A stretch of 14,543 nucleotides of DNA from an uncultured Prevotella sp. GTDB lineage: Bacteria > Bacteroidota > Bacteroidia > Bacteroidales > Bacteroidaceae. The DNA lies in NCBI GenBank assembly GCA_946625715.1, contig CAMOTK010000025.1, forward strand, positions 1 through 14,543, read 5' to 3'. The position numbers and the translations under genes were made by a program. This document shows positions 1-6,678 of the stretch, in pieces. Under the pieces are notes generated by a model that was not told the origin of the DNA, made no database searches, and worked only from the letters and a program-made list of their open reading frames with translations. Numbering within the stretch: position 1 is the stretch's first letter; every line of letters starts with the position of its first letter.

Positions 1-662
1 TGCGCTTCACCACCTCGCACCCGAAGGACATGAGCGACGAGACGCTGCACGTGATTGCCGAGGTGCCCAACGTGTGCAAGCACATACACCTGCCCGTGCA
101 GAGCGGCTCCGACCGCATACTGAAGCTGATGAACCGCAAATATACCCGCGAGTGGTACTTGGGGCGCGTGGAAGCCATTCGCCGCATCGTGCCCGACTGC
201 GGCCTGTCTACCGACATCTTCGTGGGCTATCACGACGAGACGGAAGAAGACCACCAGCTCTCGCTCTCGCTCATGCGCGAGGTGGGCTACGACTCGGCCT
301 TCATGTTCAAGTACTCCGAGCGCCCGGGCACCTATGCCTCGAAGCATCTGCCCGACAATGTGCCCGAGGACGAGAAGATTCGCCGACTGAACGAGCTCAT
401 TGCCCTGCAGACCGAGATTTCGGCCCAGCAGAACAAGAAAGACGAGGGCAAGACGTTTGAGGTCTTGGTAGAAGGCTTCTCGAAGCGTAGCCGCGAAAAG
501 CTACGGGCAGACGGGGCTAATGCTCCGGGCGTGCAGTTGTGCGGTCGTACGGAGCAGAACAAGATGGTGGTGTTCGACAAGGGCAGCCACCACATTGGCG
601 AGCGCGTCGTGGTGAAGATTACGGGCAGTACAAGTGCAACCCTATTCGGTGAAGTGGTATGA
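1..662 (+). CDS. miaB: MiaB, tRNA-2-methylthio-N6-dimethylallyladenosine synthase (3' part)
   Basis: This is the C-terminal half of a radical-SAM methylthiotransferase; the gene enters from the left edge and its first complete codon is at position 3. The visible part begins with RFTTSHPKDMSDETL, a typical stretch late in the radical-SAM barrel of MiaB, followed by HIHLPVQSGSDRIL and the STDIFVGYHDETEED segment. The last 70 or so residues (from about GKTFEVLVEGFSKRS) form the RNA-binding TRAM domain. About 219 residues are visible of an expected 440-460; the N-terminal iron-sulfur domain and the CxxxCxxC cluster motif lie outside the window. MiaB adds a methylthio group to i6A37 of tRNAs that read UNN codons, using SAM and iron-sulfur clusters. 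The stop codon overlaps the next gene's start as ATGA (659-662), so the two are probably translationally coupled. Confidence 0.95.
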   Translation, partial: RFTTSHPKDMSDETLHVIAEVPNVCKHIHLPVQSGSDRILKLMNRKYTREWYLGRVEAIRRIVPDCGLSTDIFVGYHDETEEDHQLSLSLMREVGYDSAFMFKYSERPGTYASKHLPDNVPEDEKIRRLNELIALQTEISAQQNKKDEGKTFEVLVEGFSKRSREKLRADGANAPGVQLCGRTEQNKMVVFDKGSHHIGERVVVKITGSTSATLFGEVV

Positions 663-2548
663 GAGAGTTCATGCAAGTGTTGCGGCGGTTCGTGCCGCCC
701 TATAAGAAGTATGTGGTGCTGACGGTGGTGTTCAACATCCTGTCGGCCATCCTCAACATCTTCTCCTTCGCCGCCATCATCCCCATCCTGAACATCCTGT
801 TCCAGACGGGCGAGACCGAGGTGGCCACCACGCTCATGGCGTGGGACTGGCAGCATGCCACGACCGTGCTGATGAACAACATGAACTACTACGTCAACCA
901 GCTCATCGGGAGCGTGGGGCCCGTGACCACGCTGATGCTCATCGGCGTGTTCCTGGCCGTGATGACCATGCTCAAGACCACCGCCTACTTCCTCTCGTCG
1001 GCCACCATCGTGCCCATCCGCACGGGTGTGGTGCGCGACATCCGCAACCAGCTCTATCAGAAAATCACGGCCCTGCCCCTCGGCTTCTTCAGCGAGGAGC
1101 GCAAGGGCGACATCATTGCCCGCATGAGCGGCGACGTGCAAGAGGTGGAGACCAGCATCATGGCCTCGCTCGAGATGCTCTTCAAGAACCCCATCCTCAT
1201 CGTTTCCTACTTCCTCACCCTCATCCTCATCTCGTGGGAGCTGACGCTCTTCACGCTGCTCTTCGTGCCCATCATGGGCTGGTTCATGGGCTTCGTGGGC
1301 CGCAAGCTGAAGGCGCAGAGCATCAAGGCGCAGGCCCTCTGGAGCGACACGATGAGCCAGGTGGAAGAGACGCTGGGCGGACTGCGCATCATCAAGGCCT
1401 TCTGTGCCGAAGAGAAGATGAACCGCCGCTTCGACACCATCAACTCGGCCTATCGCAACGACGTGATGCGGGTGAACATACGGCAGTCGATGGCCCACCC
1501 CATGAGCGAGTTCCTCGGCACGGTCATGATTATCATCGTGCTGTGGTTTGGCGGCGTGCTGGTGCTCAACAACCAGACGCTCTCTGGCTCGACCTTCATC
1601 TATTACCTTATTATATTATACTCCATCATCAACCCGCTGAAGGAGTTCTCGCGTGCCGGCTACAGCATTCCCAAGGGCCTGGCATCGATGGAGCGCATCG
1701 ACAAGATTCTCATGGCCGAGAACCAAATTCGCGAGCCTGAGCATCCGCAGCACATCGCCTCGTTCGACCACCAGATAGAGTTCCGCCACGTGTGGTTCCG
1801 CTATGGAGATAAGCAACGGGGAGGCGAGTCGGAAGACTCGGAAACGCAGTGGGTGCTGCGCGACATCAACCTCGTCATCCCCAAAGGCAAGACCATTGCC
1901 ATCGTCGGACAGTCGGGCTCGGGCAAGTCGACGCTCGTCGACCTTATCCCGCGCTACTACGACGTGCAGGAAGGCGAGGTGCTCATCGACGGCATCAACG
2001 TGAAGGATCTGGGACTGCACGACCTGCGCCAGCTCATCGGCAACGTCAATCAGGAGGCTATCCTCTTTAATGACTCGTTTAGGAATAACATAGCTTTTAG
2101 CCTCACCCCCGACCCCTCTCCGAAGAGAGAGGGGAGTGTTGAGTCTGCCATTATCTCTGCGTCCAAAATTGCCAATGCCTACGACTTTATCATGGCGTCG
2201 GAACAGGGCTTCGACACCAACATCGGCGACCGCGGCGGACGCCTCTCGGGTGGACAGCGCCAGCGCGTCAGCATTGCGCGTGCCATTCTGAAGAACCCGC
2301 CAATTCTGATTCTCGACGAGGCTACGTCGGCACTCGACACGGAGAGCGAGCGCCTGGTGCAGGAGGCTCTGGAGCGCCTGATGAAGACGCGCACCACTGT
2401 GGCCATTGCCCACCGCCTGTCGACCATCAAGAATGCCGACGAAATATGCGTCTTGCACGAAGGGCGCATCGTGGAGCGCGGCACGCACGACGAGCTGCTC
2501 CAGATTGATGGCTACTACAAGCGACTGAACGATATGCAAGCGCTGTAG
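659..2548 (+). CDS. ABC exporter, fused membrane and ATPase domains (lipid A/multidrug exporter type)
   Basis: A 629-residue half-transporter that would act as a homodimer in the inner membrane. Residues about 15-340 form the six-helix type-1 exporter membrane domain. The ATPase domain follows, with Walker A GQSGSGKST (417-425), Q-loop Q465, signature LSGGQ (529-533), Walker B ILILDE (549-554), D-loop SALD (557-560) and H-loop H585, so all catalytic parts are present. The layout matches MsbA-like and multidrug exporters of Bacteroidota; the substrate cannot be read from sequence. Start at 659 is fixed by the ATGA overlap with miaB. Two features are odd. Residues 482-493 (LTPDPSPKREGS) are encoded by a palindromic repeat lying between the Q-loop and the signature motif. 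Residues 386-397 (QRGGESEDSETQ), near the start of the ATPase domain, also look like extra sequence and carry a perfect DNA hairpin. Codons around 2065-2165 are noticeably more AT-rich than the rest of the gene. Confidence 0.93.
   Translation: MREFMQVLRRFVPPYKKYVVLTVVFNILSAILNIFSFAAIIPILNILFQTGETEVATTLMAWDWQHATTVLMNNMNYYVNQLIGSVGPVTTLMLIGVFLAVMTMLKTTAYFLSSATIVPIRTGVVRDIRNQLYQKITALPLGFFSEERKGDIIARMSGDVQEVETSIMASLEMLFKNPILIVSYFLTLILISWELTLFTLLFVPIMGWFMGFVGRKLKAQSIKAQALWSDTMSQVEETLGGLRIIKAFCAEEKMNRRFDTINSAYRNDVMRVNIRQSMAHPMSEFLGTVMIIIVLWFGGVLVLNNQTLSGSTFIYYLIILYSIINPLKEFSRAGYSIPKGLASMERIDKILMAENQIREPEHPQHIASFDHQIEFRHVWFRYGDKQRGGESEDSETQWVLRDINLVIPKGKTIAIVGQSGSGKSTLVDLIPRYYDVQEGEVLIDGINVKDLGLHDLRQLIGNVNQEAILFNDSFRNNIAFSLTPDPSPKREGSVESAIISASKIANAYDFIMASEQGFDTNIGDRGGRLSGGQRQRVSIARAILKNPPILILDEATSALDTESERLVQEALERLMKTRTTVAIAHRLSTIKNADEICVLHEGRIVERGTHDELLQIDGYYKRLNDMQAL
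1825..1840 (+). repeat. Perfect hairpin inside the ABC coding sequence
   Basis: CGAGTC (1825-1830), GGAA loop, GACTCG (1835-1840). It encodes part of the acidic, low-complexity stretch GGESEDSETQ between RYGD and WVLRDINL, a place where related ATPase domains usually have a short loop. It may be a second small insertion or just a variable surface loop. Confidence 0.4.
2102..2137 (+). repeat. Palindromic interspersed repeat inserted in frame in the ABC gene
   Basis: The DNA has an 8-bp perfect stem, CCCCTCTC (2113-2120) and GAGAGGGG (2127-2134), around a 6-base loop. It is read as LTPDPSPKREGS (residues 482-493). From memory, peptides of the form LTPxPSPxxEG are encoded by a small repeat scattered through many Bacteroidota genomes, mostly between genes. 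Here it stays in frame inside an essential-looking ATPase domain, between NNIAF and the helix IISASKIANA. No second copy was seen in this window. Confidence 0.7.
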
Positions 2549-2560
2549 CGGCCTGCGGCC

Positions 2561-2624
2561 TAAATGATAAATGATAAATGATAAATGAGAAATGAAAATG
2601 AAGGAATGAAGGAATGGAAATGAG
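2561..2624 (+). repeat. TAAATGA heptamer array, degenerating into the DUF4294 start
   Basis: Four perfect tandem copies of TAAATGA (2561-2588) are followed by decaying copies: GAAATGA, AAATGAA, GGAATGA, GGAATGG, AAATGAG. The perfect part begins 12 bases after the ABC stop codon. Each unit contains TAA and TGA, and a 7-base period moves the frame by one each time, so all three frames are closed within three units. The two candidate ATG starts of the next gene (2614 and 2620) lie in the last degenerate units. Confidence 0.9.
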
Positions 2625-3240
2625 GAATGTGCTGACCATACTGCTGTTGTTTGCTACTTTGGGTGCTTTCGCCCAGAGTGAGAAGCCGGTGGCTGAGCCT
2701 GACACGGGCAAGCCTGTGTTTGTGCCTAATCTGAAGGTGGGCAAGCAGTGGTATGAGGGCGACAGCATTCAGTATATGGAGATGTCGAACATCTACGTCT
2801 ATCCCCTGCAGACGTTTAAGAACAAGCGGCAGCAGAAGGCCTACATGCGACTGGTGAACAATGTGAAGAAGGTGCTGCCCTTGGCCAAGCAGGTGCGCAT
2901 GATGCTCATCGAGACAGCCGAATACTTGGAAACGCTGCCCGACAAGAAGTCGAAGGAAGAACACATGAAGAAGGTGGAGCGCGAACTGGTCAGGGAGTAC
3001 AAGCCGCAGATGAAGAAGCTCACCTTCTCGCAGGGCAAACTGCTCATCAAACTGGTCGACCGCGAGTGCAACTCCACTGCCTTCGAGGCCATGCAGGCGT
3101 TTCTCGGTCCTGTGCGCACGGGCATGTGGCAGGCTTTCGCCTGGATGTTTGGCGCTTCGCTCAAGAAAGGCTACGATGCCGAGGGCACCGACCGACTCAC
3201 CGAGCGCATCATCCTCATGGTCGAAGCCGGGCAGTTGTAG
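2614..3240 (+). CDS. DUF4294 family exported protein
   Basis: A 208-residue protein of a family known from Bacteroidota with no assigned function. Residues 1-20 are a signal peptide (hydrophobic LTILLLFATLGAFA, likely cut before QSEK), so it should act in the periplasm or at the cell surface. The mature part is rich in Lys and Glu, with a probable helical region at about 65-140 and the family-typical ending GYDAEGTDRLTERIILMVEAGQL-like block. Two starts are possible, ATG 2614 and ATG 2620; either leaves the signal peptide intact, and there is no clear ribosome binding site. It follows the ABC gene after 65 bp and may be co-transcribed. Its last 26 bp overlap the 3' end of the MATE gene on the other strand. 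Family assignment is by recognition of the C-terminal block and the neighbourhood. Confidence 0.85.
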   Translation: MEMRNVLTILLLFATLGAFAQSEKPVAEPDTGKPVFVPNLKVGKQWYEGDSIQYMEMSNIYVYPLQTFKNKRQQKAYMRLVNNVKKVLPLAKQVRMMLIETAEYLETLPDKKSKEEHMKKVERELVREYKPQMKKLTFSQGKLLIKLVDRECNSTAFEAMQAFLGPVRTGMWQAFAWMFGASLKKGYDAEGTDRLTERIILMVEAGQL

Positions 3241-4513
3241 CATAGAGCCACGTCTGCACCACACCGCGCATCAAGAGGTAGACCACAAACGCCAGCCACA
3301 GCGCATGGTTGCCCCAAACGGGCTGCAACAGGAAGTAGAGCAGGAAAAACACCACGGCGGCCACCATCGACGAGATGAACATGCCGCGCGAGAGCGTCAG
3401 ACCGATGAACACCCCATCCCAGATGAAGGCCGCCACGCCGGTCACGGGGATGAGCAACGTCCACCAAACATACTCGGAAGCCGCACTGACGACCGTCTGG
3501 TCGGTGGTCAGCAGGGCGAGGAATGTCTGTCCGCCAAGGGCGTAGGCCAGCGTGAAGAGCACCACCATCAGAGCGCCCCAGCCAAACAGTCGGCGCACCA
3601 CGCCCTGCAGTCCTGCCTTGTCGCCAGCGCCGAAGTAGCGGCCGGAGAGTGCTTCGCCGGCATAGGCAAAGCCGTCGAGAATGTAGCTGAAGAGCGTGAA
3701 GAGCTGCATGAGCAGCGTGTTGACAGCCAGCACCACCGCTCCCTGGGCTGCTCCGGCCGAGGTGAAGAAGAGGTTGACGGCCACGAGAAACAGCGTGCGC
3801 AGGAAGATGTCGCGGTTGATGCGCAGGAAGTGGCCCATCTTCTGAAAAATAGCGCGCGACAACCGCAGACCGTGGGCCTCGGGAAACCGGCCTACGAAGA
3901 GTAGGGCCATGAGCAGTCCGCACCACTGGGCCACGACGGTGCCCAAGGCCACGCCTTCGACCTGCATGCCCAGGCCGAAGACTAAGAACAGCGATACGAC
4001 AATGTTGACGATGTTTTGTCCGATGGCAATGACCATCGGTATGCGGGTGTTCTGCATGCCTATGAACCAGCCCGTCAGGGCATAGAGTCCCAGCATGGCT
4101 GGTGCACCCCAGATGCAGATGTTGTAATAAGGAATGACGAAGGGCAGCACGTCGGCCGTGGGGCGCATGAGGGCGATGGCCAGATGGCGCAGCGGCACTT
4201 GCAGAATCAGAATGGTGCAGGCGATGCCGAAGGCCAGTGTGAGCGAGCGCAAGAGCACATTGCTCGCCTCGTCGGCCTTGCGGGCGCCGTAGGCCTGCGC
4301 CGTGAGTCCGCTGGTGCCCATGCGCAGGAATCCGAAGAGCCAGTAGACCACGTTGAAAATCATGGAGCCTACGGCGATGGCGGCGATGTAGCGGGCGTCG
4401 CCGATGTGGCCCATGACGGTGACGTCGACCAGTCCTAAGAGTGGAACGGTGATGTTCGAGACAATGCTGGGCAGTGCCAGGCGGAGAATGTCGCGGTCGT
4501 ACGGGTTGTTCAT
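3215..4513 (-). CDS. MATE family multidrug efflux transporter (DinF-like)
   Basis: A 432-residue integral membrane protein of the usual MATE length with about 12 hydrophobic segments in two homologous halves. It starts MNNPYDRDILRLALPSIVSNITVPLLGLVDVTVMGHIGD, a classic MATE opening in which the first helix holds the Pro and the Asp of the VDVTVMGH motif. FLRMGTSGLTAQAYGA (about residues 70-85) is also a family motif. MATE proteins use a Na+ or H+ gradient to expel cationic drugs or metabolites; the substrate here is unknown. An open frame continues upstream to 4729, but that part has no homology-like character and overlaps the methyltransferase, so the start at 4513 is chosen. That ATG overlaps the methyltransferase stop as ATGA (4510-4513), indicating translational coupling. 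The 3' end overlaps DUF4294 tail to tail. Confidence 0.93.
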   Translation of the reverse strand: MNNPYDRDILRLALPSIVSNITVPLLGLVDVTVMGHIGDARYIAAIAVGSMIFNVVYWLFGFLRMGTSGLTAQAYGARKADEASNVLLRSLTLAFGIACTILILQVPLRHLAIALMRPTADVLPFVIPYYNICIWGAPAMLGLYALTGWFIGMQNTRIPMVIAIGQNIVNIVVSLFLVFGLGMQVEGVALGTVVAQWCGLLMALLFVGRFPEAHGLRLSRAIFQKMGHFLRINRDIFLRTLFLVAVNLFFTSAGAAQGAVVLAVNTLLMQLFTLFSYILDGFAYAGEALSGRYFGAGDKAGLQGVVRRLFGWGALMVVLFTLAYALGGQTFLALLTTDQTVVSAASEYVWWTLLIPVTGVAAFIWDGVFIGLTLSRGMFISSMVAAVVFFLLYFLLQPVWGNHALWLAFVVYLLMRGVVQTWLYATTARLRP

Positions 4514-5142
4514 GCAGGTTTCTTTCGGATGATGGTCAGTCCGTCGCGCAGCGGCAGGATGACGCGCTCCACGCGTGGGTCTCGGGCTACGAAGTCGTTG
4601 AACTGTTCGATGCCAACCGTCTGTTGGTCGCGGTCGTAGGCATGGTCCACCACATGGCCGTCCCACAGGGTGTTGTCGGCCAACAGGAAACCGCCTGGGC
4701 GCAGGATGGGCAGCAGGGCTTCGTAACATTCCAAGTAGGTGCGCTTGTCGCCATCGATGAACATCATGTCGAACACGATGCCCAGTTTGGGGGCTTCCTT
4801 GATGGCGTCGCCGATGATGAAGCGAATCTTCTCGCTGACAGCCGACCCTTCAATCCACGGACGGGTGAAATCTTCCTGTTCGTCGTTGATTTCGTAGGTG
4901 TAGACGAGGCCGTCGTCGTCGAGCCCTTCGGCCATGCTGATGGCCGAGTAGCCCGTGAACGTGCCCACCTCGAGGATGCGTTTGGGGCGTATCATCTCCA
5001 CCAACATCTTCAGCAGTCGTCCCTGCAGGTGCCCACTGGCCATGCGCCCGTGGAGCAGTTGGATGTTGGTGGCGCGATAGAGGCGGTAGAGATAGTCAGG
5101 CTCCGCGTCTATATGGTCGCGTATATAATCCTCAATCTTCAA
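4510..5142 (-). CDS. SAM-dependent O-methyltransferase (COMT/CCoAMT-like, class I), TTG start
   Basis: A 210-residue Rossmann-fold methyltransferase of the metal-dependent O-methyltransferase family 3. Motif I is ILEVGTFTGYSA (56-67), E84 of YTYEIN should bind the SAM ribose, and FIDGDK with ADN gives the metal and catalytic residues D130, K133, D156 and N157, matching D141, K144, D169 and N170 of COMT in order. It would methylate a catechol-like hydroxyl; the real substrate is unknown. The start is unusual. The only in-frame start codon before residue 34 is TTG (5140-5142), which lies in the fourth unit of a heptamer array, and an in-frame TGA is just two codons upstream (5146-5148). A start at the ATG for residue 34 would lose the N-terminal helix common in this family, so TTG is preferred. 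It lies between aroQ and the MATE gene in a probable operon. Confidence 0.88.
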   Translation of the reverse strand: MKIEDYIRDHIDAEPDYLYRLYRATNIQLLHGRMASGHLQGRLLKMLVEMIRPKRILEVGTFTGYSAISMAEGLDDDGLVYTYEINDEQEDFTRPWIEGSAVSEKIRFIIGDAIKEAPKLGIVFDMMFIDGDKRTYLECYEALLPILRPGGFLLADNTLWDGHVVDHAYDRDQQTVGIEQFNDFVARDPRVERVILPLRDGLTIIRKKPA

Positions 5143-5165
5143 TTTTCAATTTTCAATTCTCAATT
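5131..5165 (-). repeat. AATTGAA heptamer array joining the aroQ stop and methyltransferase start
   Basis: Five tandem 7-bp units on the minus strand: AATTGAG, AATTGAA three times, GATTGAG. Every unit contains the overlapping triplets TTG and TGA. The TGA in unit 1 (5160-5162) is the stop of aroQ, and the TTG in unit 4 (5140-5142) is the best start for the methyltransferase. Loss or gain of a unit would move both signals relative to each other by 7 bases. Confidence 0.9.
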
Positions 5166-5576
5166 AATCAGCGCCTCGATAGCCAGTCGGTAGCTGTCGA
5201 GTCCGAAGCCGCAGATGACGCCGCGGCAGGCTGGCGAAAGATAAGAGTGGTGGCGGAAGTCCTCGCGCTGATGCACGTTGGAGATGTGCACTTCGACAAC
5301 GGGCGTCTTGATGGCGCGGATGCAGTCGTGCAGGGCCACGCTGGTGTGGGTGTAGGCGCCGGCATTGAGCACGATGCCGTCGTAGGAGAAGCCCACTTCT
5401 TGCATCTTGTCGATGAGCAAGCCTTCCACATTGCTCTGGAAGTAGCTGATTTCCACTTGCGGAAAGCGCGCCTGCAGCTGAGGCAGATAGTCGTCGAACG
5501 ACTGCGAGCCGTAGATGCCTGGCTCCCGACGTCCCAGCAGGTTCAGGTTGGGACCGTTGATAATGAGTATCTTCAT
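5160..5576 (-). CDS. aroQ: 3-dehydroquinate dehydratase, type II
   Basis: A 138-residue type II dehydroquinase, the normal length for the family (about 140-150). It catalyses the third step of the shikimate pathway, 3-dehydroquinate to 3-dehydroshikimate, as a cytosolic dodecamer. The start MKILIINGPNLNLLGRREPG is the family N-terminus. Key residues visible are the flexible-loop Arg (R16/R17) and catalytic Y22, N71 of NAGAYTH, and E95 with H97 in VEVHISN, then R108. An open frame runs further upstream to 5633, but the family begins at the MKILIING methionine, and the promoter (5604-5634) lies inside that upstream frame, so 5576 is the start. It is the first gene of the probable aroQ - methyltransferase - MATE operon and is divergent from xerD. 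Confidence 0.95.
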   Translation of the reverse strand: MKILIINGPNLNLLGRREPGIYGSQSFDDYLPQLQARFPQVEISYFQSNVEGLLIDKMQEVGFSYDGIVLNAGAYTHTSVALHDCIRAIKTPVVEVHISNVHQREDFRHHSYLSPACRGVICGFGLDSYRLAIEALIN

Positions 5577-5603
5577 CGTCGTAAACATTTGGTAAATGTG
5601 GTG

Positions 5604-5634
5604 CAAAGGTAGTTTTTTTCTGCGAGAACACAAA
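5604..5634 (-). promoter_or_regulatory. aroQ operon promoter (TTTG-N19-TAnnTTTG)
   Basis: Read on the minus strand: TTTG at 5634-5631, a 19-base spacer, then TACCTTTG at 5611-5604. This matches the Bacteroidota sigma-ABfr consensus in both boxes and spacing. It leaves a short leader of roughly 20-25 bases before the ATG at 5576. A small hairpin, ACATTT/AAATGT with a 3-base loop (5585-5599), lies in that leader. Confidence 0.75.
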
Positions 5635-5653
5635 GATTTTTACAGAAAAAGCG

Positions 5654-5661
5654 TACCTTTG
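5654..5661 (+). promoter_or_regulatory. xerD promoter -7 box, TACCTTTG
   Basis: A perfect TAnnTTTG box with only six bases between it and the xerD ATG at 5668. No TTG is present at the usual 19-21 bp upstream, so the -33 half is weak. Transcription from this box would start close to or at the ATG, giving a leaderless or nearly leaderless mRNA. Confidence 0.6.
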
Positions 5662-5667
5662 CACCCG

Positions 5668-6564
5668 ATGAACAACGAAGTGAAAAGCTACTTGCGCTAC
5701 CTGAAGCTGCAGCGCTCCATGTCGCCCAACACCATTGAGGCCTATGGGCGCGACATTGATAAGCTCATGAACTACATGGAAGCCGAAGGGCTGAACCTCA
5801 TGACCGTCGAACTGGCCGACCTGCAGCATTTTGCCGCCACGCTCCACGACCTCGGGGTGGGGCCGCGCTCGCAGTGTCGCATACTGAGTGGTGTGCGCTC
5901 GTTCTTCCACTTCCTGCAAATCGACGGCTATCGCGACGACGACCCCACGGAACTCTTGGAGTCACCGCAGTTGGGCAGCCACCTGCCCGAGGTGCTCACC
6001 ACCGAGGAAGTAGACCGGCTGGAAGCCTCGATAGACCTCTCGAAGCCCGAAGGCCACCGCAACCGTGCCATCATCGAAGTGCTCTTCTCCTGCGGCCTGC
6101 GCGTCAGCGAGCTGACCACCCTGCGGCTGTCGAACCTCTATTTGGAAGAACAGTATCTGCGCGTCATGGGCAAGGGGTCGAAAGAGCGGCTCGTGCCCAT
6201 CTCGCCACGCGCCATTCAGGAGCTGCAGTTTTGGTTCGACGACCGCTGTCGTCTCGACATCAAGCCCGGCGAGGAAGACTACGTGTTTCTCAACCGCCGC
6301 GGCAGCCACCTCACCCGCGTGATGATTCTCATCATGATAAAGCGGCAGGCCGAAGAAGCCGGCATCGAGAAGACCATCTCGCCCCACACCCTGCGCCACT
6401 CTTTTGCCACCGCGCTGCTCGAAGGCGGTGCCGACCTGCGCGTCATCCAGGCCTTGTTGGGTCACGAGCGCATTGGCACCACCGAAATCTATACCCACAT
6501 CGACATGACCCGTCTGCGCCAGGAAGTGCTCCAGCACCACCCGAGAAATATGAAGAGGAAATAA
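5668..6564 (+). CDS. xerD: Tyrosine recombinase XerD
   Basis: A 298-residue tyrosine recombinase, exactly the usual Xer length. Residues about 1-90 are the SAM-like core-binding domain (YLRYLKLQRSMSPNTIEAYGRDI) and the rest is the catalytic domain. All active-site residues are present: R145 (SCGLRVSEL), K169 (GKG), H240 and R243 (HTLRHSF), H266 (LLGHERI) and the nucleophile Y275 (IYTH). XerD works with XerC at dif to resolve chromosome dimers. Unlike phage or conjugative integrases it lacks an extra N-terminal arm-binding domain, and it sits among housekeeping genes, which supports the Xer role. XerC and XerD are hard to separate by sequence alone; XerD is favoured by overall similarity to the E. 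coli protein. An open frame extends upstream to 5596, but it would cross the promoter, so 5668 is chosen. Confidence 0.92.
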   Translation: MNNEVKSYLRYLKLQRSMSPNTIEAYGRDIDKLMNYMEAEGLNLMTVELADLQHFAATLHDLGVGPRSQCRILSGVRSFFHFLQIDGYRDDDPTELLESPQLGSHLPEVLTTEEVDRLEASIDLSKPEGHRNRAIIEVLFSCGLRVSELTTLRLSNLYLEEQYLRVMGKGSKERLVPISPRAIQELQFWFDDRCRLDIKPGEEDYVFLNRRGSHLTRVMILIMIKRQAEEAGIEKTISPHTLRHSFATALLEGGADLRVIQALLGHERIGTTEIYTHIDMTRLRQEVLQHHPRNMKRK

Positions 6565-6597
6565 AATGCTACATATTTCTATAAAGATTATTAAAAA

Positions 6598-6630
6598 AGG
6601 TGTGGTATTTAGCCACACCTGTTTATTTTT
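6598..6630 (+). terminator. Rho-independent terminator after xerD
   Basis: A perfect 8-bp stem, AGGTGTGG (6598-6605) with CCACACCT (6613-6620), loop of 7, preceded by an A-run and followed by GTTTATTTTT. The flanking A and T runs mean it could also work in the other direction, but no gene converges here. Confidence 0.9.
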
Positions 6631-6633
6631 ATG

Positions 6634-6641
6634 TAACTTTG
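6634..6641 (+). promoter_or_regulatory. Candidate promoter -7 box for the M16 peptidase, TAACTTTG
   Basis: TAnnTTTG match directly after the xerD terminator and 37 bases before the first ATG at 6679. No clear TTG is seen at the -33 position, so support comes from the box and its placement. Confidence 0.55.
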
Positions 6642-6678
6642 CCGCAAGTTTATAAACTAATATTCAGAAACATACATT

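Noticed and set aside
332..1498. Minus-strand open frame opposite miaB and the ABC gene
   Set aside because: His/Glu/Asp-rich shadow sequence with no recognisable domain, opposite two well-supported genes.
5668..6564. Integrase of a mobile element
   Set aside because: Standard Xer length without an arm-binding domain, housekeeping neighbours, no attachment-site repeats or cargo genes seen.
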